This document shows positions 18,881 to 28,930 of a stretch of DNA of 64,000 bases, in pieces (positions within the stretch are counted from its first letter, which is position 1; each line of letters begins with the position of its first letter). The notes below the pieces were generated by a model that saw nothing but the letters and a program-made list of their open reading frames with translations, searched no databases and had not been told where the DNA came from. The stretch covers positions 1 through 64,000 of the forward strand of contig NZ_PJEO01000016.1 of assembly GCF_002843175.1 (NCBI RefSeq). Direction: 5' to 3'. A program made the position numbers and the translations under genes. This DNA comes from Confluentibacter flavum. GTDB taxonomy: Bacteria; Bacteroidota; Bacteroidia; Flavobacteriales; Flavobacteriaceae.

Positions 18881-18926
18881 AAGTTTGAATTGAATTAATT
18901 ATTTATTATTCGAAAATTAGTCACTG

Positions 18927-18934
18927 CAAAAATA
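18927..18934 (-). promoter_or_regulatory. Candidate -7 box for the second TonB receptor gene
   Basis: Read on the minus strand this is TATTTTTG, matching TAnnTTTG, 46 bases upstream of the receptor's ATG. No clear TTG -33 element is visible at the expected distance. Confidence 0.4.
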
Positions 18935-18996
18935 CATATAATTATGTTTTAAGTATTACGCATATGTTAAGAAATTTAACAGTTAATGATAAAAAA

Positions 18997-19030
18997 AACA
19001 CCCTATTATTTGAACATAATAGAGTGTTTT
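18997..19030 (-). terminator. Rho-independent terminator of pgi
   Basis: Arms AAACACCCTATTAT (18997-19010) and ATAATAGAGTGTTT (19017-19030) pair almost perfectly. On the minus strand the right arm is followed by a long U-run. It lies 29 bases after the pgi stop codon. Confidence 0.82.
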
Positions 19031-19059
19031 AATGTATTCGTTAAATTTTTTAATTCATT

Positions 19060-20679
19060 TTAAGATAAATGCTTATAATAATTCAATAAATTTTGAGTTG
19101 AAGAATCGTGCTTATTTGTTGCGGTATTGTTAAGTTCCTGTAAAATTTTTGTTGCTAATTGCTTTCCTAATTCTACTCCAAATTGATCGTAACTAAAGAT
19201 ATTCCAGATAATCCCTTGTACAAATATTTTATGTTCATACATGGCTATTAATTTGCCCAAACTTTCGGGTGACAATTTGTTAATAAAAATGGTATTCGTG
19301 GGTTTATTGCCTTCAAATATTTTAAAAGGCAACAACTCTGATGAAGCGCCTTCCGCTTTTACCTCGGCTTCTGTTTTACCGTTTAGCAACGCTTCCGTTT
19401 GTGCCAGAAAATTTGATGTTAATTTATCTTGATGGTCTTGATTACCATGTAACGATATAACAAATCCAATAAAATCCGCAGGAATTAATTTAGTTCCTTG
19501 ATGTATCAGCTGAAAAAAAGCGTGTTGTGAATTGGTTCCAGGCTCTCCCCAAATAATGGTCCCTGTTTGATAATCTATAAGGTTTCCGTTTCTATCGACA
19601 CTTTTGCCATTACTTTCCATAATGCCTTGCTGTAAATAGGTAGCAAACTGACTTAAATATTGAGAATATGGAATAATCGCTTCACTTTCGGCATTAAAAA
19701 AGTTATTGTACCAAACACTTATTAAAGCTAATACAACAGGGATATTTGTTTTAAAATCTTCATTTTTAAAATGCTCATCCATTTTATGTGCTCCCAAAAG
19801 CAAACCTTCAAAATTTGGATAACCAACTGCTAAACTAATGGTTAAACCAACAGCACTCCAAAGTGAAAAACGCCCGCCAACCCAGTCCCACATGGGGAAT
19901 ATATTGTTTTCATCAATACCAAAAGCTTTTACATTTTTAATATTGGTAGAAACCGCTACAAAATGTTTGGCAATCGCTGATTCATCGGCAGATTTTAAAA
20001 ACCAATCTTTAATGGTATTCGCATTTGAAAGCGTTTCTTGTGTAGTAAATGTTTTTGAAACAATAACAAAAAGTGTGGTTTCTGGATTTAACTTTTTAAT
20101 AACTTCATTAACATGATCACCATCTATATTGCTTACAAAATGCGTCGTTAAATGGTTTTTATAATATTGTAACGATTCCACGACCATGGCAGGGCCAAGA
20201 TCGGAGCCTCCAATACCAATATTTACAACATCTGTAAACGGTTTTCCAGAAAATCCTTTTCTGCTGCCATTTACCACTTCATTCGTAAAGTTTTCTATTT
20301 TTTGTTTTACCTGATAGATTTCAGGCATTACATTAACGCCATCTACTTTAAAATCTGCATTCTTGGGTGCTCGTAAAGCCGTATGCAACACAGCTCTTCC
20401 TTCTGTTTGATTTATAACCTCTCCTGAAAACTGACTTTTAATGGCTTCTTTCAATTTAACCTCATCGGCTAATTGAAGCAAGTATGTCATGGTTTCCTCC
20501 GTAATTCTGTTTTTTGAATAATCTACGTAAAAATCATCCCATTTAATGGTAAATTTATTTGCTCTCGTGCTATCTTGAGCAAATAAATCTTTCATGTGAA
20601 CATTTTGCATGGCTTTATAATGTTCCTCTAATTGTTTCCAGGACTTTGTTGCTGTTGGATTTTTACTTGGTAATGCCAT
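19060..20679 (-). CDS. pgi: Glucose-6-phosphate isomerase
   Basis: A 539-residue cytoplasmic enzyme interconverting glucose 6-phosphate and fructose 6-phosphate in glycolysis and gluconeogenesis. Signature motifs are intact: [21 protein letters not shown] (phosphate binding), [12 protein letters not shown], the catalytic-Glu segment [12 protein letters not shown] and [16 protein letters not shown] with the ring-opening His. The length fits the long (E. coli-type) subfamily. The gene follows the M23 peptidase gene by 4 bases on the same strand, so they are probably co-transcribed, and it ends in a clear terminator. Confidence 0.98.
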   Translation of the reverse strand: MALPSKNPTATKSWKQLEEHYKAMQNVHMKDLFAQDSTRANKFTIKWDDFYVDYSKNRITEETMTYLLQLADEVKLKEAIKSQFSGEVINQTEGRAVLHTALRAPKNADFKVDGVNVMPEIYQVKQKIENFTNEVVNGSRKGFSGKPFTDVVNIGIGGSDLGPAMVVESLQYYKNHLTTHFVSNIDGDHVNEVIKKLNPETTLFVIVSKTFTTQETLSNANTIKDWFLKSADESAIAKHFVAVSTNIKNVKAFGIDENNIFPMWDWVGGRFSLWSAVGLTISLAVGYPNFEGLLLGAHKMDEHFKNEDFKTNIPVVLALISVWYNNFFNAESEAIIPYSQYLSQFATYLQQGIMESNGKSVDRNGNLIDYQTGTIIWGEPGTNSQHAFFQLIHQGTKLIPADFIGFVISLHGNQDHQDKLTSNFLAQTEALLNGKTEAEVKAEGASSELLPFKIFEGNKPTNTIFINKLSPESLGKLIAMYEHKIFVQGIIWNIFSYDQFGVELGKQLATKILQELNNTATNKHDSSTQNLLNYYKHLS

Positions 20680-20683
20680 AATA

Positions 20684-21970
20684 TTAATTATTTTGGGAGA
20701 TGAGATTATCGTTTTCTTCTTTATTTGAACTATCTAAAATCGGCAGACCATCTAATTTTTCTTTTATTGGCTTTATAAACTCTAAATAGTCGCCTTTAAG
20801 TGATTCTGCAATGGGTTCCGATTGTGAAAATTTCTCCTTTAAAGGATCGACCTGTTGTCCATTTTTCCAAAAACGATAGCATACATGTGGTCCACCTGTA
20901 TTTCCTGTCATGCCCACCGTACCAATAACATCACCTTGTTTTACGCGATCACCAACTTTTACTTTGCGTTTCTGCATGTGAAGGTATTGTGTTTCGTAGG
21001 TAGCATTATGCCTAATTTTCACATAATTACCATTACCTCCTTTGTATTGGGATTCGGTAACCGTTCCATTAGCTGTGGCTAAAATAGGAGTTCCAACCGC
21101 AGCAGCAAAATCGGTGCCTTTATGCGGACGTAATGCAAAACCGTAATAAGCAATGCGGCGATTTAAATTATACCTTGATGAAATTCTACTAAATTGAACC
21201 GGAGCTTTTAAGAAGGCTCGACGTAAATCTTTGGCAGCTTCGTTGTAATATTCGTGTATGTTTTTTATGGAATCTGTTTGATATCTAAACGCATAATAGG
21301 GGGTATCTTTGTGATTGAAAAATGCCGCTTTAACATTATGTACGCCAGCATAAATGGTATCATCAATATACTTGTCAGTATAAACTACTTTAAAAATATC
21401 TCCTTTTTGAAGGCGCGTAAAATCTATTGTCCAAGCGTATATTTGTTCTGCCAACATATTTGTTAAAATGGGGCTAATACCTTGTTTATCTAAAATTTCA
21501 GAAATACTACTTGTAACAATCCCTGTAACTGTTTTTTCAACATACTTAATAGGTTTTCGGCTTGTGTAGGCATGAATGGAATCGTGAAAATTAATGACCA
21601 CAAACTCTTCTTGGTTGGGTTGGTAGATAAAACATCTTGGGATTTCCAGAGAATCTTTAGAGCATAATAACGTGTAAGGTTTGCCTATTTGAAGATTTCT
21701 AATATTAAAGGTGTCTTTGGCTTTTTCGGCTATTTGAAATATATCTGGATACCCTATTTTATTTCGTTCTAATATTTGACCAAAACTATCTCCCTTTCTT
21801 ATGGTATCCCTTTTAACTGTAAAATCATTTAAATTAAAACCAAACTCATAAATATCTGGTTCTACCAACGCTAAGTCTTCGGATTCTTCCTCAAAAGTAG
21901 TTTCTGATTTTTCTTTACAGCTAAAGATATTCATGGCGATTAATGCCACAATTACATATTTTTTCAACAA
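20684..21970 (-). CDS. M23-family peptidoglycan endopeptidase-like lipoprotein
   Basis: A 428-residue envelope protein with a leader ending at the lipobox IFSC (Cys18). An N-terminal substrate-inhibitory or LysM-like region ([13 protein letters not shown]) precedes an M23 domain at about 280-380: PHKGTDF supplies the zinc-binding HxxxD, while the usual second HxH is GPHVCYRF, i.e. His-Val-Cys. The change may be a clade variant or may reduce zinc binding, so activity is uncertain. M23 proteins cut peptide cross-links in the cell wall or, when degenerate, activate amidases. It lies directly upstream of pgi (4 bases). Confidence 0.88.
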   Translation of the reverse strand: MLKKYVIVALIAMNIFSCKEKSETTFEEESEDLALVEPDIYEFGFNLNDFTVKRDTIRKGDSFGQILERNKIGYPDIFQIAEKAKDTFNIRNLQIGKPYTLLCSKDSLEIPRCFIYQPNQEEFVVINFHDSIHAYTSRKPIKYVEKTVTGIVTSSISEILDKQGISPILTNMLAEQIYAWTIDFTRLQKGDIFKVVYTDKYIDDTIYAGVHNVKAAFFNHKDTPYYAFRYQTDSIKNIHEYYNEAAKDLRRAFLKAPVQFSRISSRYNLNRRIAYYGFALRPHKGTDFAAAVGTPILATANGTVTESQYKGGNGNYVKIRHNATYETQYLHMQKRKVKVGDRVKQGDVIGTVGMTGNTGGPHVCYRFWKNGQQVDPLKEKFSQSEPIAESLKGDYLEFIKPIKEKLDGLPILDSSNKEENDNLISQNN

Positions 21971-22160
21971 ATCTTTATTTTTTTATATAGCCCCTAACTA
22001 TAGTTAATTATTAAATTTTGTAAATCTAATAAATTCCTATTTGTATTTTATTGAAAAAATGTTAATCTATTACTTTTTTTCAACAGTTTTGCGATAAATC
22101 GTGAAGATTAGATGGCAAGTTAGGTTACATTAAAAAAAGAAAAAGACTTTGCTTAACCTA

Positions 22161-22943
22161 TTAATTATCAACAACTATTTTAAATGGGTGTTTTAATCCT
22201 TTAAAAGCTTCTAAATCGGCTCTTAATGACCCAATTCTTAAATCTGCCTTAATTCGTAAAGGAATCTTGTTTTTATCGTTAGATACCCAAAGCGTTAAAC
22301 TTTCTTCTTCTTTAAAAACACGCCCAGCCATTACAGATGGTCTAAATTTAAGTGTCTTTATTTTTCCAAAATCGGTTTCTATGGTTTCTTCTCCTAAATA
22401 TTTTAATTTAAACCCATAGATTTCTTCATCAAAAAACATATCGACCATAACTTCGTCTCCAGGTTTTATATTTTTAACATCTAAACGGTTTCTTAAGTAA
22501 TAAAATGTAGATACCATATCTTGAATATTGGGCTTGGTATCAAAAACGGCCTTTACTTTATTTTTTTTATCATGGTTGTATGCTTTATTATTTGCATGAT
22601 CAAAATCAATCTCAATGTCCTTGGTATAACCGCCTTCATCAATATTTCTTATAAATTTATAAGGTATGTTGGTTTTCTTATCAAAATAGGATTCATACCT
22701 GTCTTCCACTTTAAAAAACCATTTAATCATACCTGTTGTCCAGCCTTTTCCAACAACATGATATACGTCTTTTCCATTAATCTTATCATCTTTAACGGTA
22801 AGCGTAGCGTTACCCGCTTTGAGCCAATTACTGTAGCTCATTTTGAACTTAAACCATTCACCAGTGTCAAATGCAGATTCTTGGGCAAAAGATAACTGCA
22901 TAATGAACACACAAATTATAAGTAGATATTTTTTCATTTTCAT
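22161..22943 (-). CDS. DUF3108 family exported protein
   Basis: A 260-residue protein with a signal peptide (about 1-20, ending LSFAQ) and the beta-rich pattern of DUF3108: GEWFKFKMSYSNWLKAGNATLTV, YHVVGKGWTTG, VEDRYESYFDK and a C-terminal segment ending in ADLEAFKGLKHP. Function of the family is unknown; members are periplasmic or outer-membrane-associated. It stands alone on the minus strand between the M23 gene and the patatin gene, with its own promoter-like sequence (23010-23040), so it is likely monocistronic. Alternative start: the third codon is also Met. Confidence 0.82.
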   Translation of the reverse strand: MKMKKYLLIICVFIMQLSFAQESAFDTGEWFKFKMSYSNWLKAGNATLTVKDDKINGKDVYHVVGKGWTTGMIKWFFKVEDRYESYFDKKTNIPYKFIRNIDEGGYTKDIEIDFDHANNKAYNHDKKNKVKAVFDTKPNIQDMVSTFYYLRNRLDVKNIKPGDEVMVDMFFDEEIYGFKLKYLGEETIETDFGKIKTLKFRPSVMAGRVFKEEESLTLWVSNDKNKIPLRIKADLRIGSLRADLEAFKGLKHPFKIVVDN

Positions 22944-23009
22944 AGTAGTTAAATGTAACTCTTAGTTTATTATTTTATTGTAATAAGACCTAAATTACAA
23001 TTACTGTTC

Positions 23010-23040
23010 CAAAAGTATTAAAACAAAAAAACTCCATCAA
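23010..23040 (-). promoter_or_regulatory. Candidate promoter of the DUF3108 gene
   Basis: On the minus strand TTG (23038-23040) is followed after 20 bases by TACTTTTG (23010-23017), matching the Bacteroidota -33/-7 pattern and spacing. It lies 67 bases upstream of the ATG and overlaps the terminator of the patatin gene. Confidence 0.55.
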
Positions 23041-23059
23041 AATTAAATGATAGAGTTTT
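23027..23059 (-). terminator. Terminator of the patatin-like gene
   Basis: Arms AAAACTCCATCA and TGATAGAGTTTT pair with a short AT-rich loop; on the minus strand the hairpin is followed by a U-run. It lies about 90 bases downstream of the patatin stop. Confidence 0.65.
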
Positions 23060-23148
23060 CTTATTAAAACAACAAATTAATGTTAAATAATGACTATCCC
23101 GTTATTTTAACTTATTAAGACGAAACAAAAACAAGTATACTAACACAT

Positions 23149-25377
23149 TTAAAACCAAAAACCTACATTAAAAAACCAAATGCTTTTTTTAGTTTCTGGA
23201 GACCATGAATATTTAATTTCTATTGGACCAATAAATGTTTCTAAAGCATAGCCCAAGGCATAACCTGTGTAATCTATTTTTGAAAACCATTCTGAACCCT
23301 CAAAAAGATCATTTCCAACATTTGCCATATTTACGGCAAAATTTAAATGGTTTTTCTTAAAAATTTCATAGTCTAATGTCAATGCAGATTTTATAAAGCT
23401 ATTTCCAGAAATGGAAAGAAAATCATACCCATAAAATGGCATATAATTATTTATTAAGTGCCCGCCATAACCTCCTAAAACAAAGTTTAGATATGGGTTT
23501 GTTTCTTGTCCTACCCTAAAGCCTGCATCAGTTGTAATATTAGCCGAGAATTTTTTAGAAAACGATTGTGAGAACCCAAAAGTAGCTTTGGCTATTGAAA
23601 AACTAGAGAAGTCATCTTTAAATTCGGATGCATGTAAATAAGTGTGAAAATCGGCATTAAATAAAACACCATTTTTAGGAAAGTATTTATTGTCATAAGT
23701 GTCAAATCTTAATTTGCCAAACACACTTGTATAATCACCTCTTTCAAACACCGATTCTTCATCATCGTTACTGTTCAAAATGGTTTCTGAAGTAATTTTT
23801 AAATGTTTATATTCCGCCCCTAATGTTAAAGAAAGATCTTTTCTAAAGAGTGTTTGTATATATATCTGATGTGTAAAATCACTTACTTGTATGGCAAGTT
23901 TATTTATGTTTATTAAACTTAATTGCTCTGGAGATAGGATCGTTTCTGCTGCAACATTATGATTAAAATTGTCGTATCTAGAATTCAAACCAATGCTCCA
24001 ATAAAAACCTCTATCTATATAATAATCAAAATTATATCTTACATTATCACCAAGTATAAAATCGAAAGAAGCCAAGTCATTTTTGGTAAGCAATCTCTTT
24101 TTGGTGAGATTTATTAATGCCGAGCTTTTGTATAAATCATCATAATGAAGCCCTAATTTTAAAAAGGTTGTTTCATTACTTTCTTTTAAGTGCGCATTCA
24201 TATCGTAACCATCAATACTCTCTGAAGGCTTTAATTCATATAAAAAACTATCAAAATTATTGGTCGCAATTAAGTTATTGACTCCCTTATTAAAATCGTC
24301 ATAACTAATCTTTTCATTGGTTTTTAATTTTAATTTTCCCAGAACATAGGATCTGGTATAATTATTTTCACCAGATAAATTTATCGTATTAATTTTTAGA
24401 CTATCAACTGGTTTTATTTGTATTTGCTCTCTTTTTTTTGATTGAAATTTGGTAATCTCCGTTAATGCTTCCGCATGATTAAGCGTAGCAACGGCACCTG
24501 TTTTAGTGATTTTTTTGAGCTCACTAAAAGACACAACGGAAAAATTTGAGATATCTGGTTTTATGTAAATATCTGTCTTTTTTGCCTTGATCTTCATATC
24601 GTTTATGGTCCTAAAATTATTGATTTGGAGCAAAACGTCAGGGGCCGATGTGAGTTGTTCTCGAGACATAAAACCGTCTTGAACATCAACGCCTATAATG
24701 ACATCCATACCTTTTTCCCTCAGCTCATCTATAGGATAATTATTAACAACACCGCCATCAATTAAAACTTGATCGTCAATAATAACAGGCTGAAACAATG
24801 AAGGGAAGGCGCCGCTAGCCATAACGGCTTGTGACAAATTACCCTTATCGAGTACCACTGCTTTGCCTGTTTCTATATTAGTTGCTACACAGAAAAATGG
24901 AATAGGCAATTCACAAAAATCGTCTAAAGTATTGACATGTAATGTTGCTTTTGAGAGCAGTCCCAAGGTATTCTGACCTCTTGAAAGTGCGGAAGGCAAT
25001 TTAATTTTAAAGTTTTTAAAAGGTAAGGTAAAAGCATACTTTTCATTATTATCACGCTCATAAAATGTTTTTGATGCTCTTGGTAAATGATCGTTCAGAA
25101 TATCATCAAAATTTACCGACTGAAAAATGGAATCGATTTGTTTTCCAGAATATCCAGAGGCATACAAAGAACCAACGATAGCCCCCATACTGGTGCCTGC
25201 TATATAATCTATCCTAACCCCTAAACTATCAATTACTTTTAACACGCCAATATGCGCCAGACCTTTAGCGCCGCCGCCACTTAACACCAAACCGACTTTC
25301 ATATCTTTTTTTTCTGTTTCTTGGGATAACCCCTGAAAACAGATAAAAAAAACTAAAATGGTTATAATATGCTTCAT
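23149..25377 (-). CDS. Patatin-like phospholipase with C-terminal outer-membrane barrel
   Basis: A 742-residue protein: signal peptide (about 1-19), patatin domain (about 27-215) with the oxyanion motif SGGGAKGLAHIGVL, nucleophile GTSMG and catalytic DGGVVNNYP, then a POTRA-like segment (about 320-400) and a surface-antigen/BamA-like barrel to the C-terminal Phe (NVGFWF). It resembles PlpD-type autotransported lipases (type Vd secretion), which place a lipid acyl hydrolase at the cell surface. The start codon overlaps the uvrC stop by 4 bases (ATGA), implying translational coupling to uvrC. Confidence 0.92.
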   Translation of the reverse strand: MKHIITILVFFICFQGLSQETEKKDMKVGLVLSGGGAKGLAHIGVLKVIDSLGVRIDYIAGTSMGAIVGSLYASGYSGKQIDSIFQSVNFDDILNDHLPRASKTFYERDNNEKYAFTLPFKNFKIKLPSALSRGQNTLGLLSKATLHVNTLDDFCELPIPFFCVATNIETGKAVVLDKGNLSQAVMASGAFPSLFQPVIIDDQVLIDGGVVNNYPIDELREKGMDVIIGVDVQDGFMSREQLTSAPDVLLQINNFRTINDMKIKAKKTDIYIKPDISNFSVVSFSELKKITKTGAVATLNHAEALTEITKFQSKKREQIQIKPVDSLKINTINLSGENNYTRSYVLGKLKLKTNEKISYDDFNKGVNNLIATNNFDSFLYELKPSESIDGYDMNAHLKESNETTFLKLGLHYDDLYKSSALINLTKKRLLTKNDLASFDFILGDNVRYNFDYYIDRGFYWSIGLNSRYDNFNHNVAAETILSPEQLSLININKLAIQVSDFTHQIYIQTLFRKDLSLTLGAEYKHLKITSETILNSNDDEESVFERGDYTSVFGKLRFDTYDNKYFPKNGVLFNADFHTYLHASEFKDDFSSFSIAKATFGFSQSFSKKFSANITTDAGFRVGQETNPYLNFVLGGYGGHLINNYMPFYGYDFLSISGNSFIKSALTLDYEIFKKNHLNFAVNMANVGNDLFEGSEWFSKIDYTGYALGYALETFIGPIEIKYSWSPETKKSIWFFNVGFWF

Positions 25378-27170
25378 TTATTATGGTAATAATTATAAAC
25401 TTTTTCTGCTCTTGAAATCCCTACAACAGTCTCCAATTCGTCTAACTTGGCGTTAGAAATTCGTTTGGCAGATTTAAAATGCTTTAATAAATCAACCACC
25501 GTTTTTTCACCCACACCCGTTATTGTTTCCAATTCTGTATTTAATGCACTTTTACTGCGTTTATTCCTATGGTGTTCTATACCAAAACGATGTGCTTCAT
25601 TTCTTAATTGTTGAACGACTTTTAAAGTTTCACTTTTTTTATCTAAATATAATGGAATTGGATCATTTGGATAGTATAATTCTTCTAAACGTTTTGCAAT
25701 ACCTATAATGGCTATTTTTCCTCTTAAATTAAGGGCTTCCAAACTTTTTAATGCCGAAGATAATTGCCCTTTACCACCATCAATAATAATAAGCTGAGGT
25801 AACGATTGATCTTCATCCAACATGCGTTTATAACGACGGTAAACCACTTCTTCCATAGAGGCAAAATCATCTGGACCTTCCACTGTTTTTATGTTGAAAT
25901 GCCGATAATCCTTTTTACTTGGTTTCCCATTTTTAAAAACCACGCAAGCAGCAACTGGATTTGTGCCTTGAATATTTGAATTATCAAAACACTCAATATG
26001 TCTTGGTTCTTCATGCAACCTTAAATCGGCTTTCATTTGTGCCATAATTCTATTGGCATGCCTGTCTGGATCAACAATTTTATCTTGTTTAAACCGCTCC
26101 ATTCTGTAGTATTTGGCATTCCGGACGGATAAGTCTAAAATATGTTTTTTATCCCCTAATTGCGGAACGGTTACTTTTACATCTTCACCCAAATCAACTT
26201 TAAAAGGTACGTAAATTTCTTTAGATTTGGAATGGAATCGTTGCCGAATTTCAATAATGGCAAGTTCCAATAATTCTAAATCGGTTTCATCTAGTTTCTT
26301 TTTTATCTCTAAAGTATGTGACCGAATGATGGAACCATAAGACAATTGCAAAAAATTGACATACCCATAGGTTTCATCGCTTACAATGGAAAACACATCT
26401 ACATTGCTTATTTTAGGGTTTACAATAGTCGATTTTGCCTGGTAATTTTCAAGCACTTCTATTTTTTCCTTTATTTTTTGGGCCTCTTCAAACTGCATAT
26501 TTACTGCATATTGTTTCATCTGTGCTCTAAACTGCGATAGCGAATCTTTAAAATTTCCTTTTAAAATCTCTTTAATAGCTTTTATATTTTCGTTGTATTC
26601 AGCTTCCGTTTCCAAACCTTCACAAGGACCATTGCAATTTCCTAAATGGTATTCTAAACACACTTTATATTTTCCAGCATCAATCTTGTCTTCAGATAAG
26701 TGATAATTACAGGTTCTTAAATGATAAATGCCCTTTATTAAATCCAACAACGTATAAACGGTTTTCATACTGGTATATGGGCCAAAATACTCGCTGCCAT
26801 CCTTAATCACCCTTCGGGTTGAAAACACTCTAGGAAAACGTTCGTTTTTAATACAAATCCAAGGATATGATTTGTCGTCTTTCAACATCACATTATAACG
26901 CGGCTGGTGCTTTTTAATCAAGTTATTCTCCAGCAACAACGCATCTGTTTCTGTTTCTACAACAATGTGCCTGATGGTTACAATTTTTTTTACCAGCACA
27001 CGGGTTTTACCATTATCATGTGTTTTAGCAAAATAAGAGCTTACGCGTTTCTTCAGGTTTTTGGCTTTTCCAACGTAAATAATAATCCCTTCTGCATCAT
27101 AATATTGATACACTCCGGGTTGTTCTGGCAAGGTTTTAAGCTGTATTTCTAATGTAGAATGACTCATCAC
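25374..27170 (-). CDS. uvrC: UvrABC system protein C
   Basis: A 598-residue excision-repair endonuclease making the two incisions around a UvrB-bound lesion. Domains in order: GIY-YIG nuclease (about 13-95, PGVYQYYDAEGIIIYVGKAKNLKKR), Cys cluster CNYHLSEDKI/CLEYHLGNCNGPC, UVR helix pair (FEEAQKIKEKIEVLENY), RNase H-like second nuclease (CFDNSNIQGTNPVAACVVF, IIDGGKGQLSSA) and a helix-hairpin-helix tail (ITGVGEKTVVDLLKHF). Two starts are possible: GTG at 27170 or ATG at 27167, the latter more likely. A TACCTTTG -7-like box at 27172-27179 sits directly before it, so the mRNA could be nearly leaderless. Confidence 0.97.
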   Translation of the reverse strand: MMSHSTLEIQLKTLPEQPGVYQYYDAEGIIIYVGKAKNLKKRVSSYFAKTHDNGKTRVLVKKIVTIRHIVVETETDALLLENNLIKKHQPRYNVMLKDDKSYPWICIKNERFPRVFSTRRVIKDGSEYFGPYTSMKTVYTLLDLIKGIYHLRTCNYHLSEDKIDAGKYKVCLEYHLGNCNGPCEGLETEAEYNENIKAIKEILKGNFKDSLSQFRAQMKQYAVNMQFEEAQKIKEKIEVLENYQAKSTIVNPKISNVDVFSIVSDETYGYVNFLQLSYGSIIRSHTLEIKKKLDETDLELLELAIIEIRQRFHSKSKEIYVPFKVDLGEDVKVTVPQLGDKKHILDLSVRNAKYYRMERFKQDKIVDPDRHANRIMAQMKADLRLHEEPRHIECFDNSNIQGTNPVAACVVFKNGKPSKKDYRHFNIKTVEGPDDFASMEEVVYRRYKRMLDEDQSLPQLIIIDGGKGQLSSALKSLEALNLRGKIAIIGIAKRLEELYYPNDPIPLYLDKKSETLKVVQQLRNEAHRFGIEHHRNKRSKSALNTELETITGVGEKTVVDLLKHFKSAKRISNAKLDELETVVGISRAEKVYNYYHNK

Positions 27171-27614
27171 TCAAAGGTAATTATTTTAATTTTTTATTGT
27201 TAATTTACCATGTATTAAAACGTTAAACTTTTTTATATAAATCGCTTTTCGTTAGAACTCATTTAAACCTTTTGGATTGAAGCGAAAATTATTCATTTTG
27301 TATCCATTTTAAGGTTTTTTTGATCCCGATTGCTATCGGGAGCAGCAGGGCTATGGAAGGAAAAGAAGACGAAAAATGGGTGCAAAAGGGCGGTTTTTTA
27401 GCCAATTGAAAAAGTTTAAACGAGTTCTTTACTAATTCGCTACCTTCGCAAACTTTTTAAATGATTAGAACATGAAATGAGCATGACCGAAAATTAGTCG
27501 CAAATACCAATGAAGATATGCGAATTACACATGACCTTTAAAAAACAACTGCGAAGCACATCAGTGAACACAGCTAATAAATATCAACTTAGAGAACTAA
27601 ATAAATATCTACAT
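27171..27614. other. Intergenic region between uvrC and the rim operon
   Basis: About 440 bases without a convincing gene. It holds the uvrC upstream region (-7-like TACCTTTG at 27172-27179, minus strand), a perfect 7-bp hairpin TCCCGAT-tgct-ATCGGGA at 27324-27341, and at its right end the duplicated leader segment described separately (27531-27621). An open frame from ATG 27510 runs in frame into the RimB-like gene, but the added 35 residues are shared only with the other repeat copy. Confidence 0.6.
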
Positions 27615-27621
27615 ATGAAAA
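27531..27621 (+). repeat. Duplicated leader segment, copy A
   Basis: This 91-base segment is identical at 87 positions to the reverse complement of 60220-60310. It starts at ATGAC, contains ACTGCGAAGCACATCAGTG and ends in the ATGAAAA start of the following gene. Upstream, about 25 further bases (CCAATGAA...) are partly similar. The frame through it is open and in phase with the downstream gene in both copies. Confidence 0.9.
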
Positions 27622-28040
27622 AGAAAATTATTGGCAGAGTAGATAAAGTGGACTTTCCTAATTTGGATTTATTCAATATCGATGTTAAAATTGATACAGG
27701 AGCGTACACGTCTGCCATTCATTGTTCTGATATTATTGAGGACAACAAGAAGCTAAAATGTACTTTTTACAGTGAAGGCCATGCCAATTTCAGTGGAAAG
27801 GAAATCATTTTTGAAACCTTTTCCAGAACGAATGTGAAAAGTAGTAATGGTTTTAAGGAAAATAGATATAAGATAAAATCTGAAGTTATATTTTTTGGAA
27901 AAACATATAAGATTAACTTAACTTTAAGCACGCGCGACGATATGAAATTCCCCGTACTTATTGGTAGGCAATTTTTAAAAAACAAGTTTATGGTTGATGT
28001 AGACAAAGAAAATATGTCTTTTAATTTAAAAACACAATGA
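27615..28040 (+). CDS. RimB-like retropepsin-fold (ATP-dependent zinc protease family) protein
   Basis: A 141-residue protein when started at the ATG at 27615 ([14 protein letters not shown]); an upstream in-frame start would add 35 residues from the duplicated leader, which I judge less likely. The central motif [13 protein letters not shown] carries the Asp-Thr-Gly of retropepsin-like aspartic peptidases, and [10 protein letters not shown] is the family's second signature. Relatives are annotated as putative ATP-dependent zinc proteases and, in pseudomonads, RimB, encoded with RimK. The stop overlaps the start of the RimK-like gene (ATGA), so translation is probably coupled. Confidence 0.82.
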   Translation: MKKKIIGRVDKVDFPNLDLFNIDVKIDTGAYTSAIHCSDIIEDNKKLKCTFYSEGHANFSGKEIIFETFSRTNVKSSNGFKENRYKIKSEVIFFGKTYKINLTLSTRDDMKFPVLIGRQFLKNKFMVDVDKENMSFNLKTQ

Positions 28041-28915
28041 ATATAGTTATTCTATCCAGAAACTCTAGTCTATACTCCACTGAAAGGCTTATTGAAGAAG
28101 GCGAAAAAAGAGGTCATAAAATGGAAGTTATCGACCCCTTAAAATGCGATATTATTATAGAAAGGGAAAAACCCACTATTTACTATAAAGACCGTTATCT
28201 AGATTATGTAGATGCCGTTATCCCTAGAATTGGTGCCTCCATTACATTTTATGGCTGTGCGGTTGTAAGGCAATTTGAAATGATGAACGTTTTTGTTATC
28301 GCCACCTCAGATGCCATTCAACGTTCCAGGGATAAATTGCGAAGTTTACAGCGTTTAAGCAAAGCGGGCATTGGCATGCCAAAAACGGTGTTTACTAATT
28401 ATTCGCGCGATGTGGAAGAAGTGATTGAACATGTTGGTGGCGTACCCGTCATTATTAAACTTTTAGAAGGCACTCAAGGTTTGGGTGTCGTTTTGGCAGA
28501 AACCAAAAATGCCGCCGAATCAGTACTTGAAGCCTTCAACGGATTGGAAGCCCGAGTGATTGTTCAAGAATTTATAAAAGAAGCTAAGGGCGCCGATATT
28601 AGAGCACTTATTGTAGACGGACAAGTTGTAGGCGCCATGAAACGACAAGGTAAAGAAGGCGAGTTCCGTTCTAATTTACACAGAGGCGGTAGTGCGGAAG
28701 TTATAAAATTAAACGAATTAGAATTGCGTTTGGCCATGAATGCGTCTAAGGTTTTAAAACTTCCCGTTTGTGGTGTAGATATGCTGCAATCGGCAAGAGG
28801 GCCTTTATTGCTGGAAGTAAATTCTACCCCTGGTCTAGAAGGTATTGAAGAAGCCTCAGGAAAAAATATTGCAAAAAATATTATTACCTATATAGAAAGA
28901 AATACAAAGTTATAA
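28037..28915 (+). CDS. rimK: RimK-family alpha-L-glutamate ligase (ATP-grasp)
   Basis: A 292-residue ATP-grasp amino-acid ligase. The N-terminal domain (about 1-95) precedes the ATP-binding part with [35 protein letters not shown] (nucleotide loop), [18 protein letters not shown] and [17 protein letters not shown] (metal ligands). Close relatives add glutamate residues to ribosomal protein S6 or make poly-alpha-glutamate. It overlaps the RimB-like gene by 4 bases and is followed 15 bases later by an aspartoacylase-like gene. Whether S6 is the substrate cannot be told from sequence. Confidence 0.92.
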   Translation: MNIVILSRNSSLYSTERLIEEGEKRGHKMEVIDPLKCDIIIEREKPTIYYKDRYLDYVDAVIPRIGASITFYGCAVVRQFEMMNVFVIATSDAIQRSRDKLRSLQRLSKAGIGMPKTVFTNYSRDVEEVIEHVGGVPVIIKLLEGTQGLGVVLAETKNAAESVLEAFNGLEARVIVQEFIKEAKGADIRALIVDGQVVGAMKRQGKEGEFRSNLHRGGSAEVIKLNELELRLAMNASKVLKLPVCGVDMLQSARGPLLLEVNSTPGLEGIEEASGKNIAKNIITYIERNTKL

Positions 28916-28930
28916 AATGATATCATTTGA

